DNA of 64,000 nt from assembly GCF_019249655.2 (NCBI RefSeq), contig NZ_CP137557.1, forward strand, positions 1,485,001 through 1,549,000, read 5' to 3'. The DNA comes from Segatella copri. GTDB taxonomy: Bacteria > Bacteroidota > Bacteroidia > Bacteroidales > Bacteroidaceae. How positions within the stretch are numbered: position 1 is the first letter of the stretch; every line of letters starts with the position of its first letter. The position numbers and the translations under genes were made by a program. A model generated the notes under the pieces. The model did not search any database and had not been told where the DNA came from. It saw nothing but the letters and a program-made list of their open reading frames with translations. Positions 34,050-42,729 of the stretch are shown here, in pieces.

Positions 34050-35471
34050 ATGAAGTATTATTTGATAGTAGGAGAGGCGAGTGGCGACCTGCATGCAAGC
34101 CGGTTGATGCGTTCGCTAAAAAATGTTGACGAGTTTGCTGAATTCAGATTCTTCGGAGGCGATTTGATGGCTGCCGAAGGAGGCACTCGTGTCAAGCATT
34201 ACAAGGAGCTTGCCTATATGGGTTTTGTTCCTGTGCTTCTGCATCTTCGCACCATCTTTGCCAACATGAAGAAGTGCAAGGAGGATATCGTGAAATGGAG
34301 ACCTGATGTTGTAATCTTGGTAGATTATCCGGGATTCAATCTGAATATCGCTAAGTTCTTGAAAAAGAAGACGAATATTCCGTCTTACTATTATATTTCG
34401 CCTAAGATATGGGCATGGAAGGAATGGCGCATCCGCAGCATCAAGCGCGATATCGCCGAACTCTTCTCCATCTTGCCTTTCGAGGTTCCTTTCTTTGAGA
34501 AAAAGCATCGCTATCCCATTCATTACGTGGGCAATCCTACGGCCGAGGAAGTAGCTGCATTCAGGGCTTCTTACAAGCAGACTGCCCTGGAATTTTGTCA
34601 GGAGAATAATCTTGACGTACATCGTCCGATTATCGCCCTGCTTGCCGGAAGCCGATTGCAGGAAATCAAGGATAATCTGCCAGCGATGATTGAGGTGGCT
34701 GAGCGGTTTGAGGATTACCAGATGGTGCTTGCCGGGGCTCCTTCCATAGAGGACGCTTACTACGAGAAGTTCCTGAAGGGTACGCCTGTCAAGCTGGTGC
34801 GCAACAAGACTTATCCGCTTCTTACCCATGCCACGGCTGCTTTGGTGACGAGTGGTACGGCTACGCTGGAAACGGCGCTTTTCGAGGTGCCTCAGGTGGT
34901 TTGTTATGAAACGCCATTGCCTCGTCTGGTTCGTTTTGCGTTTAAGCATATAATGTCGTGCAAGTATATCTCGCTGGTGAATCTGATAGCTGATAAGGAG
35001 GTGGTTCAGGAGATGTTTGCCGACCGCTTCAAGGTGGATGCTATTGCCGACCAGCTTTATCAGATTCTGCCTGGTATGGAGGGTAGGGAGCGCATGCTTG
35101 CGGAATATCGTGAGGTGAGAGAGCGCTTGGGCAATCAGGTGGCTCCGGATGAGGCTGCCGCCATCATGTATGATTTGCTGGTAAAGCGCCGCGAGATGCT
35201 CCTCAAGCTGGCTAGAGAAAGAGCGGAGGCCGAAGCCAAGGCTGCTGCCGAGGCCGCCGAGCGTGCAAGATTGAAAGCTTTGGCTGAAGCAGAAGCAGCG
35301 AAGAAGAAAGCTGAGCAGGAGGCGGAAACTGCAAGATTGAAGGCTGAGAAAGAAGCGGAATTGGCTAGGAGAAGAGCCGAGGAAGCCAGAAGGCTTGCCG
35401 AAGAAGAAGCCGAGCGTGCCCGACTGGCAGAAGAACAGCTCAGTCAGTCGCAGCAGGAAGAGTTGAAATAG
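34050..35471 (+). CDS. lpxB: Lipid-A-disaccharide synthase with long coiled-coil extension
   Basis: The 473-residue product has the GT19 glycosyltransferase core in about residues 1-380: YYLIVGEASGDLHASRLM at the start, YYISPKIWAWKEWRIRSIKR, LLAGSRLQEIKDNLPAM, and SGTATLETALFEVPQVVCYE. It joins UDP-2,3-diacylglucosamine to lipid X in lipid A synthesis at the inner membrane. From about residue 385 to the end there is an Ala/Glu/Lys/Arg-rich coiled-coil tail of about 85 residues not present in standard LpxB. The stop is followed by a strong hairpin terminator. Confidence 0.95.
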   Translation: MKYYLIVGEASGDLHASRLMRSLKNVDEFAEFRFFGGDLMAAEGGTRVKHYKELAYMGFVPVLLHLRTIFANMKKCKEDIVKWRPDVVILVDYPGFNLNIAKFLKKKTNIPSYYYISPKIWAWKEWRIRSIKRDIAELFSILPFEVPFFEKKHRYPIHYVGNPTAEEVAAFRASYKQTALEFCQENNLDVHRPIIALLAGSRLQEIKDNLPAMIEVAERFEDYQMVLAGAPSIEDAYYEKFLKGTPVKLVRNKTYPLLTHATAALVTSGTATLETALFEVPQVVCYETPLPRLVRFAFKHIMSCKYISLVNLIADKEVVQEMFADRFKVDAIADQLYQILPGMEGRERMLAEYREVRERLGNQVAPDEAAAIMYDLLVKRREMLLKLARERAEAEAKAAAEAAERARLKALAEAEAAKKKAEQEAETARLKAEKEAELARRRAEEARRLAEEEAERARLAEEQLSQSQQEELK

Positions 35472-35504
35472 TATATTGCTATAAGAGAAATCTTAGTTAT
35501 AAGA

Positions 35505-35546
35505 AAAATCGCAGCACACCCAGAAAGGGGCGAGCTGCGATTTTTT
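35505..35546. terminator. Bidirectional terminator between lpxB and cdsA
   Basis: The stem AAATCGCAGC (ending 35515) with GCTGCGATTT (from 35534) is flanked by A-rich and T6 tracts, so it can end both the plus-strand lpxB transcript and the minus-strand cdsA transcript, which converge here. Confidence 0.8.
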
Positions 35547-35553
35547 ATTGTAT

Positions 35554-36420
35554 TTATCCGAAAAGCTGGAGGGTGTAGAGATAAATCACCGCTGCCGGTA
35601 TTGCCATGAGCGATGAATCGAAACGGTCGAGCATGCCGCCATGGCCTGGCAGGATGGTTCCGCTATCCTTCACACCCAGCGTACGCTTGAAGAGACTCTC
35701 TACCAGGTCGCCCCAGGTGCCGAAGAAGGCTACAACCACTCCAAGACCCACCCAGCCAGGAATGCTCAGGCGATGGGCTGCACCATCATTGGCAATGTAA
35801 CCGATGATGATGGCTGCGATAATCACGAAAATGCCGCCGCCGATGCTGCCCTCCCAACTCTTTGCCGGACTGATGCGGGGAAACAGCTTGTGTTTGCCGA
35901 AAAGCGAACCGCTGCAGTAAGCACCCGTATCGTTGGTCCAAAGGAAGATGAAGATGCTCAAAGGCAAGAGCATGTCGTAATGTATCTGACCGTCGAATGC
36001 CGAAGTCTCGAACGCCAAAACGTTAATCATCGAGAATGGCAGGGCAATATACATCTGTGAAAGCATGGTGTAGGCCCAGTCGTTGATGGCATTCTTGTTG
36101 CCCGTGTAGAGCTCTGCAATGAAAAGATACACGATGGTGAGCAGATAAGGTACGAATACCACGAAGTTGCTCACGATGCCGGTGCGGAAACCTGCCACGG
36201 CTAGGAAGAAATATACGCCTGCCACGGTGGTGATGAAGCGGTTTACGCAGATGTCTTCCTTCTGGTTTACCAGTCCGCAATACTCCCAAATGCTTAGTCC
36301 TGTAATCAGGGCGAAGAGGAAAATCATCGCCCTGGGATTCAGGAAGCAAGATACCATACAGGCGACGAAGAGTACGCCTGTGATGGATCTTATTACTAGA
36401 TTTTTTTGTTTATCAGTCAT
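35554..36420 (-). CDS. cdsA: Phosphatidate cytidylyltransferase
   Basis: The 288-residue product is an integral membrane protein with about eight hydrophobic helices and the CTP-transferase signature near the C-terminus (KRTLGVKDSGTILPGHGGML, then DRFDSSLMAIPAAVIYLYTL). It makes CDP-diacylglycerol from phosphatidic acid and CTP. It is the third gene of rsfS-ftsH-cdsA, 8 bp after ftsH, so it is co-transcribed. Confidence 0.93.
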   Translation of the reverse strand: MTDKQKNLVIRSITGVLFVACMVSCFLNPRAMIFLFALITGLSIWEYCGLVNQKEDICVNRFITTVAGVYFFLAVAGFRTGIVSNFVVFVPYLLTIVYLFIAELYTGNKNAINDWAYTMLSQMYIALPFSMINVLAFETSAFDGQIHYDMLLPLSIFIFLWTNDTGAYCSGSLFGKHKLFPRISPAKSWEGSIGGGIFVIIAAIIIGYIANDGAAHRLSIPGWVGLGVVVAFFGTWGDLVESLFKRTLGVKDSGTILPGHGGMLDRFDSSLMAIPAAVIYLYTLQLFG

Positions 36421-36428
36421 AGGCCTTC

Positions 36429-38558
36429 CTATTTTTCGTTATTTTTCTCGTTTTCAGAAGCCTTGGTCTCAGAAGCATCCTTAGGAGAATTCTCAGAAGA
36501 ATTCTCAGAAGAAGTTTCAGAAGCATCCTCTCCAGCCTGCTTCTTTGCCTCTTCATGTTCCTTGATGGCAGCCTGAACCTCAGGCATATCCTTCACGGCG
36601 TCGTCAATCTTAGGTTGCTCGTCTTCCATGATTTCCTGCGAGCGGCTCAGCCATGGGCGCTTGCCGAAGATGTGCTCCACATCCTCTGCCATGATCACCT
36701 CTTTCTGAATCAGCAGTTCGGCAAGGGCGTTGTGACCCTCCTTGTGCTCCATCAGGATGTTCTTGGCACGGGTGTATTGCTCGTTCACCATCTGCAGCAC
36801 CTCCTTGTCTATCTCGCGGGCTGTAGTCTCTGAGTAAGGACGCTGGAACGAATACTCATTCTGGTTGTAATAGCAGATGTTTGGCAGGCTCTTGCTCATA
36901 CCCAGGTAAGCCACCATGCCATAGGCGCTCTTGGTAGCACGCTCCAGGTCGTTCATCGCTCCGGAAGAGATATGACCGGTGAAGAGTTCCTCGGCGGCAC
37001 GTCCACCCATCAGTGAACACATTTCGTCGAGCATCTGCTCCTTGGTGGTAATCTGGCGCTCTTCCGGCAGATACCAGGCTGCGCCGAGTGCCTGACCGCG
37101 AGGTACGATGGTTACCTTGATCAGTGGGTTGGCATACTGGCAGAACCATGAAATGGTAGCGTGGCCAGCCTCGTGCAGGGCGATGCTGCGCTTCTCGTCG
37201 GCAGTCATCACCTTGGTCTTCTTCTCCAATCCGCCTACGATTCTGTCTACGGCGTCGAGGAAATCCTGCTTGCAAACCGCCTTCTTGTTGTGGCGGGCTG
37301 CGATGAGGGCTGCCTCGTTGCAGACATTCGCAATATCAGCACCCGAGAAGCCCGGAGTCTGACGTGCCAGCAGATCTACATCCACGGTCTCGTCAATCTT
37401 GATAGGCTTCAGGTGAACCAGGAAGATGGCCTTGCGCTCGTTCAAGCCTGGAAGATCTACGTGGATTTCTCGGTCGAAACGGCCTGCGCGGAGCAGGGCA
37501 CTGTCGAGCATGTCCACACGGTTGGTAGCAGCCAGGATAATCACACCACTGTTGGTGCCGAAACCGTCCATCTCGGTGAGCAGGGCGTTGAGCGTGTTCT
37601 CTCGCTCATCGTTTCCACCCATGGCTGGGTTCTTGCTGCGGGCACGGCCCACGGCGTCAATCTCATCGATGAAGATGATGCTAGGCGATTTCTCCTTTGC
37701 CTGGCGGAAGAGGTCGCGCACACGCGATGCACCTACGCCGACAAACATTTCCACGAAGTCAGAACCGCTCATTGAGAAGAATGGTACGCCAGCCTCGCCA
37801 GCCACCGCCTTCGCCAGAAGAGTCTTACCGGTTCCCGGAGGACCTACGAGCAGGGCGCCCTTAGGAATCTTACCACCCAGGTCGGTGTATTTCTGCGGAT
37901 TTTTCAGGAAATCTACAATTTCCTGCACCTCCTGCTTGGCACCTTCCTGTCCGGCAACGTCCTTGAAGGTAATGCCGATGGCATTTCCCTTCTCATACAT
38001 CTTCGCCTTGCTCTTTCCTACGTTGAAGATGCCGCCGCCCATGTTGCTCATTCCGCTGCCCATTCTGCCCGACATCCAGTAGATGAAGAAGAAGAAGAGA
38101 AGCAGTGGGGCAAGGCTCATGATGAGGCTCCAGAAGTCGTTGTCCTTCTGGTTGTCATAACTGAAGGAATGAATCTTTCCCTCTTTCACCTTCTCGTTGG
38201 CGTAGCGATCCATTTCGTCGATAGAGCCGAACTGTACTTTCACGTATGGGTTAGGACCCACGTTCTGGGCGCTCATCTTGTATACATCGCGCGTATATTT
38301 AGGGTTGATGTATATTTTGAGGTTGCTTTCAGTCTTGTTTGCCACTACGCTGAGCACGTACCCCTTGTCTACGTATTGCTTGAACTCTGTGTAGGTAGCT
38401 TCCTTGGCTGCGCTTCCGCCCAAGGCATCTCCACCACCACTGAAGAATAGCGCAATGAGTGCTATGAGGATGATGGTGTAGAGCCAATTCATGTTAAACC
38501 TAGGCATCTTAGGACCATTTCCTCCGCCCGGGTTGTTTAAATTGTTGCTTTGATTCAT
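36429..38558 (-). CDS. ftsH: ATP-dependent zinc metalloprotease FtsH
   Basis: The 709-residue product has a first transmembrane helix at about 25-43, a periplasmic domain, a second helix at about 140-160 ([20 protein letters not shown]), an AAA+ module (Walker [21 protein letters not shown], Walker [13 protein letters not shown], second region of homology with [14 protein letters not shown]) and the zinc protease domain (HEAGH near 460, then Asp ligand). The C-terminus is an acidic and Ser-rich tail ([20 protein letters not shown] onward) with short repeats. It degrades misassembled membrane proteins and selected soluble regulators. Confidence 0.97.
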   Translation of the reverse strand: MNQSNNLNNPGGGNGPKMPRFNMNWLYTIILIALIALFFSGGGDALGGSAAKEATYTEFKQYVDKGYVLSVVANKTESNLKIYINPKYTRDVYKMSAQNVGPNPYVKVQFGSIDEMDRYANEKVKEGKIHSFSYDNQKDNDFWSLIMSLAPLLLFFFFIYWMSGRMGSGMSNMGGGIFNVGKSKAKMYEKGNAIGITFKDVAGQEGAKQEVQEIVDFLKNPQKYTDLGGKIPKGALLVGPPGTGKTLLAKAVAGEAGVPFFSMSGSDFVEMFVGVGASRVRDLFRQAKEKSPSIIFIDEIDAVGRARSKNPAMGGNDERENTLNALLTEMDGFGTNSGVIILAATNRVDMLDSALLRAGRFDREIHVDLPGLNERKAIFLVHLKPIKIDETVDVDLLARQTPGFSGADIANVCNEAALIAARHNKKAVCKQDFLDAVDRIVGGLEKKTKVMTADEKRSIALHEAGHATISWFCQYANPLIKVTIVPRGQALGAAWYLPEERQITTKEQMLDEMCSLMGGRAAEELFTGHISSGAMNDLERATKSAYGMVAYLGMSKSLPNICYYNQNEYSFQRPYSETTAREIDKEVLQMVNEQYTRAKNILMEHKEGHNALAELLIQKEVIMAEDVEHIFGKRPWLSRSQEIMEDEQPKIDDAVKDMPEVQAAIKEHEEAKKQAGEDASETSSENSSENSPKDASETKASENEKNNEK

Positions 38559-38605
38559 ATATTATATATTTTTGTATGCAATGGTAAGGTGTCAAATCCC
38601 GAAGC

Positions 38606-38965
38606 TTAGTCGAGATTTGGAACATGGATGAGCTTAGCGTCAGCCCACAGATGCTCCAGGTCGTAATAGGCACGAACTTCTGGCAGGAAGATATGGACGA
38701 GCACGTCCACGAAATCCATCGCTACCCACTGGTCGTTGCCGAGTCCGGCCACGTTGACCGGCTTTTCGCCGAGGTTCTTGCGGCACATGTCGCCCACCGA
38801 TTCTGCGATAGCCTCCACCTGGGTAGGTGATCCGCCCTGGCAGATGACGAAGTATTTGGCGATGGTGCCATCCATTTCACTGAGGTCGGCGATTACGATA
38901 TCTTGACCTTTTTTCTCTTGTATACCTTCTTTAATAGTCTCTACGAGTTGTTTAACTGTGTTCAT
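38606..38965 (-). CDS. rsfS: Ribosomal silencing factor RsfS
   Basis: This 119-residue product is in the DUF143/RsfS family: DIVIADLSEMDGTIAKYFVI, then VAGLGNDQWVAMDFVDVLVH and FLPEVRAYYDLEHLWADAKL at the C-terminus. It binds ribosomal protein uL14 and blocks subunit joining when nutrients are scarce. First gene of the rsfS-ftsH-cdsA run; a minus-strand -7 box TATCTTTGT lies at 39014-39022. Confidence 0.93.
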   Translation of the reverse strand: MNTVKQLVETIKEGIQEKKGQDIVIADLSEMDGTIAKYFVICQGGSPTQVEAIAESVGDMCRKNLGEKPVNVAGLGNDQWVAMDFVDVLVHIFLPEVRAYYDLEHLWADAKLIHVPNLD

Positions 38966-39166
38966 TAATTCTTTCTTGTTTTTATTTTCTACCTTATTAT
39001 ATGTAATTATGGTACAAAGATACGCTAAATACCCGAAAAACCCATGAAAAACAGAAAAAATTGAGATATTTTAAAAAAAAGTGCCGAAAAATTTTGGTGA
39101 TTCAAAAAAAAGTTGTACCTTTGCACTCGCAATTGAGAAATCAACCTGATGAAGTTGCAATGATAT

Positions 39167-39237
39167 TGGGATATGGTGTAATGGTAACACTACAGATTCT
39201 GGTCCTGTCATTCCTGGTTCGAGTCCGGGTATCCCAA
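39167..39237 (+). tRNA. tRNA-Gln (anticodon CTG), copy 1
   Basis: The 71-nt cloverleaf has acceptor TGGGATA with TATCCCA, D stem GTGT with ACAC, anticodon loop TTCTGGT (CTG at the centre), T arm CCTGG-TTCGAGT-CCGGG, and discriminator A. The first base pair is U1-A72 as typical of tRNA-Gln. CCA is not encoded. The anticodon stem has one A-C mismatch next to the loop. Confidence 0.95.
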
Positions 39238-39273
39238 CTTCATTTTTCAAGTGGTTCTTCTTAAACGCAAAAT

Positions 39274-39344
39274 TGGGATATGGTGTAATGGTAACACTAC
39301 AGATTCTGGTCCTGTCATTCCTGGTTCGAGTCCGGGTATCCCAA
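39274..39344 (+). tRNA. tRNA-Gln (anticodon CTG), copy 2
   Basis: Identical to the first copy over all 71 bases, starting 107 bp later. The 36-bp spacer between them has no gene. The pair is followed by a terminator, so both are in one transcript. Confidence 0.95.
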
Positions 39345-39350
39345 CTAGAG

Positions 39351-39381
39351 AGCATCTTTCATTCGAAAGATGCTTTTTTTA
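39351..39381 (+). terminator. Terminator of the tRNA-Gln pair
   Basis: AGCATCTTTC (39351-39360) and GAAAGATGCT (39365-39374) form a 10-bp stem with a 4-base loop, followed by seven Ts. Confidence 0.85.
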
Positions 39382-39435
39382 TATCCCCAAGGCTTTCCTC
39401 AATATGTCCCCGCATTTTGCCAGGTATCAAAAAGA

Positions 39436-39461
39436 AAACCCAGAGCTTTCGCCCTGGGTTT
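39436..39461 (-). terminator. Terminator of the DUF349 gene
   Basis: AAACCCAG (39436-39443) pairs with CTGGGTTT (39454-39461). On the minus strand it is followed by TTCTTTTTG and lies 44 bp after the DUF349 stop. Confidence 0.7.
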
Positions 39462-39504
39462 ATGATGAATTCAATGATTTCTTTTACTGTATCTCTGCAT
39501 CAAA

Positions 39505-41271
39505 TTACTTATTCTCAGCATCGATAGCCTTGATTTTCTCCTTTACGAGCTTCAAGTCTTCCTTCAGCTTCTCTACCTTGCGGTTCATCTCCTCTACGAG
39601 GCTGTTACCTTTCTTGCTTGCTGCATTGAGGAAACCGAGGTTGTTCTCGTAGGTGGTAATCTCAGCACGCAGCTGGTCGTAGCGGCGCAACAGTTTGCCA
39701 CGCTCGTTGTCCAAAGCGTTGGCTCCCTTCTCGGCAACACTCTTCAGATTGCTCTTGAAGTTGTTCATGTGGCGCTTGGCATTGTTTGAACGCAGATGCT
39801 TGTAGAGCTTGTCCATCACGTCGTGATACTCCTTATAGAGCTTGTCTTTCTCCTTGAAAGGAACATGGCCCACGGCATTATACTGTGCGATGAAATCCTG
39901 CATCTTTTTCTGGAAACCGTCTACAGGAGGGTTCTCAGCCAAATCCTTGAGCTGGGCAATGATGCCGCGCTTCTTTTCGAGATTAGCATGCTCCTCGTTT
40001 CTTGTGCCTGCATTTTCCTTGTTGCGGGCATCAAAGAACTTGTTGCAGGCAGCCAGGAATTCCTTCCAGAGCTGGTCGCCCTGTTTGCGAGGCACGAAGC
40101 CCACGGTCTTCCATTCTTTCTGAAGCTGAACCAGCTTGTCGCCTGTTTTCTTCCAGTCGGTGCTGTCGGCTAAAGCCTTAGCCTTCTCCACCAGCTTCTG
40201 CTTCTTCTCCAGGTTCTCGGCATACTGGCTCTTGATGGTCTTGAAGAATTCTGCTTTCTTGCTGAAGAACTCATCGTTGGCGATGCGGAAGCGCTCGAAA
40301 ATCTTCACGTTCATCTTCTGAGGAGCAAAGCCTATCTTCTTCCATTCGCCCTGAATTTCGATGATGGTCTTGGTAGCCTCCTCCCAGTCATTAGCCTGCT
40401 TGTTCTCCTTGAGGTTGATAGCCTCAATCTTCTCGCAGAGGGCAGTCTTCTTGGCGAGGTTATCCTCTTCCTTGGCGCGCAGATCCTCAAAATGCTGCTG
40501 GTGCTTCTTGTTGATCACGGTGCTGGCATTCTTGAAGCGGGTCCAGATAGACTCGCGCAGATCCTTTGCCACAGGTCCGATTTCGCGGTACTCCTGATGC
40601 AAGTCCTGCAACTGGTGGAAGGCAGAGATAACGTCTGGCTCTTCGGCCAGTTTTTCGGCAGCCTCACACAGCTTGGTCTTCGCCTCCAGGTTCTTCTTGA
40701 AGTCGTACTCGCGCGCCTCGTTGTTGAGCTTCAGCAGGTCGTAGAACTGCTCCACGTATAGCTGGTAGTTCTTCCACACCTCGTTAGCCTTGTCTGCAGG
40801 AATTGCCTTGATTTCCTTCCATTCCTGCTGCAGGTTCTTGAATTCCTGATATGAATTGTTGGCCTCCTCAGGCGAGGTAGCCATGGCTTTTATCTTTTCG
40901 ATAATCTCAAGTTTCTTCGCCAGGTTTTCCTGCTTTTCCTCTTCCTGTTGCAGGAAGATCTTCGCTCTTTTCTCCTTGATGATCTGCATTTCCGCCTTGA
41001 AGGCTTCCTCTGTGTCATCAGGTAAGAGAACGTACTTCTCAGGGTCACCGCCTGCTGCGAGATACTCCTTCATCTGAGCATCTCTCTCGGCGAGATGAAT
41101 CTTGTAGAACGTTGTCTTCAGGTTGTCGAGTTCCTCCTTGTTGGGAGCCTCTGCACTGTGGGCAATTTCTTTTACTCTTTCGAGTACTTCCTGCTTGGTG
41201 GCGTAAGCCTTCTTGGCAGGTTCTTTCAGGGCGCTCTGTGGAAACAGAGCTTTTTCTTGAGAGTCCATCAT
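39505..41271 (-). CDS. DUF349 repeat protein
   Basis: This 588-residue protein is highly charged and helical. The DUF349 unit recurs about five to six times, each with a core like LQKEWKTVGFVPRKQGDQLW followed by F-x-A/x-N-K-F-F-x-x-K (seen near residues 160, 230, 310, 385 and 470). No enzyme motif is present. The family is common in Bacteroidota and Actinobacteria; function unknown, possibly ribosome or nucleic-acid associated. Two adjacent ATG codons form the start. Confidence 0.88.
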   Translation of the reverse strand: MMDSQEKALFPQSALKEPAKKAYATKQEVLERVKEIAHSAEAPNKEELDNLKTTFYKIHLAERDAQMKEYLAAGGDPEKYVLLPDDTEEAFKAEMQIIKEKRAKIFLQQEEEKQENLAKKLEIIEKIKAMATSPEEANNSYQEFKNLQQEWKEIKAIPADKANEVWKNYQLYVEQFYDLLKLNNEAREYDFKKNLEAKTKLCEAAEKLAEEPDVISAFHQLQDLHQEYREIGPVAKDLRESIWTRFKNASTVINKKHQQHFEDLRAKEEDNLAKKTALCEKIEAINLKENKQANDWEEATKTIIEIQGEWKKIGFAPQKMNVKIFERFRIANDEFFSKKAEFFKTIKSQYAENLEKKQKLVEKAKALADSTDWKKTGDKLVQLQKEWKTVGFVPRKQGDQLWKEFLAACNKFFDARNKENAGTRNEEHANLEKKRGIIAQLKDLAENPPVDGFQKKMQDFIAQYNAVGHVPFKEKDKLYKEYHDVMDKLYKHLRSNNAKRHMNNFKSNLKSVAEKGANALDNERGKLLRRYDQLRAEITTYENNLGFLNAASKKGNSLVEEMNRKVEKLKEDLKLVKEKIKAIDAENK

Positions 41272-41372
41272 GTCACTTTGTTTAGTTTATGATTCGAGTT
41301 TCTTTGGTCGCTTGTCGTGCCTTGCGCGAGTCGGCCACAAATCTAATGTTATAATATTGTGCAAACTTAAAC

Positions 41373-41410
41373 AAAAAAATCGAATATCCGTCAAGATATC
41401 CGATTTTTTT
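41373..41410 (-). terminator. Terminator of corA
   Basis: TCGAATATC and GATATCCGA form an imperfect stem around 41380-41403, with A7 on the left and T7 on the right. On the minus strand it lies about 25 bp after the corA stop and is followed by a T tract. Confidence 0.65.
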
Positions 41411-41436
41411 AATGTTTTTTATATGTAGAATGCCTT

Positions 41437-42363
41437 TTAGAGCAGTCTTTTGTATCTTAGGAAGCCCCAAGTGAGTCCGGATACCACAAACGAGATGACC
41501 AGGGCGAGGGCAAATCCGTAGGGACTTTCTTCCATGCCGTTCACCAGGTTCATGCCGAAGAAGGAGGATATCAGCGTTGGCAACATCATCACGATGCTGA
41601 TACTGGTCAGGGTTCGCATCGTGGTGTTCATGTTGTTATTGATGATGCTCGAATAGGTGTCCATCGTTGATTCCAGAATGTCGGAATAGATGCTGGTGGT
41701 CTCTCTCGCCTGCGTCATCTCAATGTTCACGTCTTCGATGAGGTCGGCATCCAATTCGTCCACCTGTAGCTTGAACTTCAATTTCGAGAGCAGGTTTTCG
41801 TTGCCTCGGATAGAGGTGATGAAGTAGGTGAGGGAGTCTTGCAGGCGGCTCAGTCCTATCAGGCTCTCGTTGTTCACGCCATGATCCAGATTGCGCTTCG
41901 CCTTCTCGATGAGCGAGTTGATCTGCTTCAATCGCTTCAGGTACCATACGGCCGACGAGAGGAAGAGGCGGAAAATCATGTCCACGTAGTCGGTGAAACC
42001 CTCGCCGCGTTTCTGCTGATAGCTCACGAAATCTATCATCATGTTGGTTTCGTAGAAGCATACGGTGATGGTTACGTCGCGCTTGTGGATGATGCCCAGC
42101 GGCACGGTGGTGTAAGGTGTGCGGCTGCGTATTTCCTTGACGTAGGGGATACGGAGGATGATGAGCATCCAGCCATCGTCGTATTCGTAGCGGGCACGCT
42201 CATCGGTATCGCTGATATCCGAAAGGAAATAATCAGGGATTTTGAATTCTTCTTCCAGCAGGCGCTGGTCTTCATCAGTTGGACATGTTACTTGTATCCA
42301 GCAGTTTGGCTGCCACTCGTTGAGTGGAGACAGAGTCTTTTCTATGTTCCAGTATGTCTTCAT
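41437..42363 (-). CDS. corA: CorA-family magnesium/cobalt transporter
   Basis: The 308-residue product has a long soluble N-terminal funnel domain and two C-terminal membrane helices. The selectivity motif is present between them as FFGMNLVNGMEE (GMN). It should form homopentamers and bring Mg2+ into the cytoplasm. The N-terminus carries TCPTDEDQRLLEEEFKIPDY, typical of the Bacteroidota branch. The upstream 366 bp are unusually long and described separately. Confidence 0.92.
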   Translation of the reverse strand: MKTYWNIEKTLSPLNEWQPNCWIQVTCPTDEDQRLLEEEFKIPDYFLSDISDTDERARYEYDDGWMLIILRIPYVKEIRSRTPYTTVPLGIIHKRDVTITVCFYETNMMIDFVSYQQKRGEGFTDYVDMIFRLFLSSAVWYLKRLKQINSLIEKAKRNLDHGVNNESLIGLSRLQDSLTYFITSIRGNENLLSKLKFKLQVDELDADLIEDVNIEMTQARETTSIYSDILESTMDTYSSIINNNMNTTMRTLTSISIVMMLPTLISSFFGMNLVNGMEESPYGFALALVISFVVSGLTWGFLRYKRLL

Positions 42364-42664
42364 TGTTTGCTAATCTCCAAAAAATAATAAACGTTTGGGT
42401 ATGGAGATTGGCTATTGGATTTTCTAGCCCTTACCGTTCTTTATTCGGGGGGCTGTTTCCTGAATGCTGAATCTCCACGCCTACAATTCATAATTGTTCT
42501 CCGCGTGATAATCGTCCATTTTGTTGTTAATTTGATGAAACTTATGCAAGTGGGCTGCAGCATCGCATCCGTCTTTTGGGATGAGAAGCTTCTGCTTTTC
42601 TTGGCAGATATGACAGTGCTTGCGAAATCGGGTGCAAAGATAATGATTTTTATTGAGAAAAGGG
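42364..42664 (-). other. Long corA leader region with an open frame lacking a start codon
   Basis: A minus-strand -7 box TATCTTTGC at 42642-42634 would give corA a 5' leader of about 265 nt. Within it, reading leftward to the stop at 42483-42481, an uninterrupted frame encodes KHCHICQEKQKLLIPKDGCD and further to DDYHAENNYEL, with good amino-acid balance and a CxxC-like pair, but no ATG, GTG or TTG precedes it near the promoter. It may be a decayed small gene or chance. No stable hairpin was recognised in the leader. Confidence 0.3.
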
Positions 42665-42704
42665 ACAAAAAAGCCGAGAAAATTCTTTCCCGGCTTCCTT
42701 TTTT
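42665..42704 (-). terminator. Terminator of pepD
   Basis: AAGCCG (42671-42676) pairs with CGGCTT (42691-42696), with poly-A to the left and TTCCTTTTTT to the right. On the minus strand it follows the pepD stop by about 30 bp. Confidence 0.7.
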
Positions 42705-42729
42705 AATCTTTTTGTAATTTCTTCCTTCT

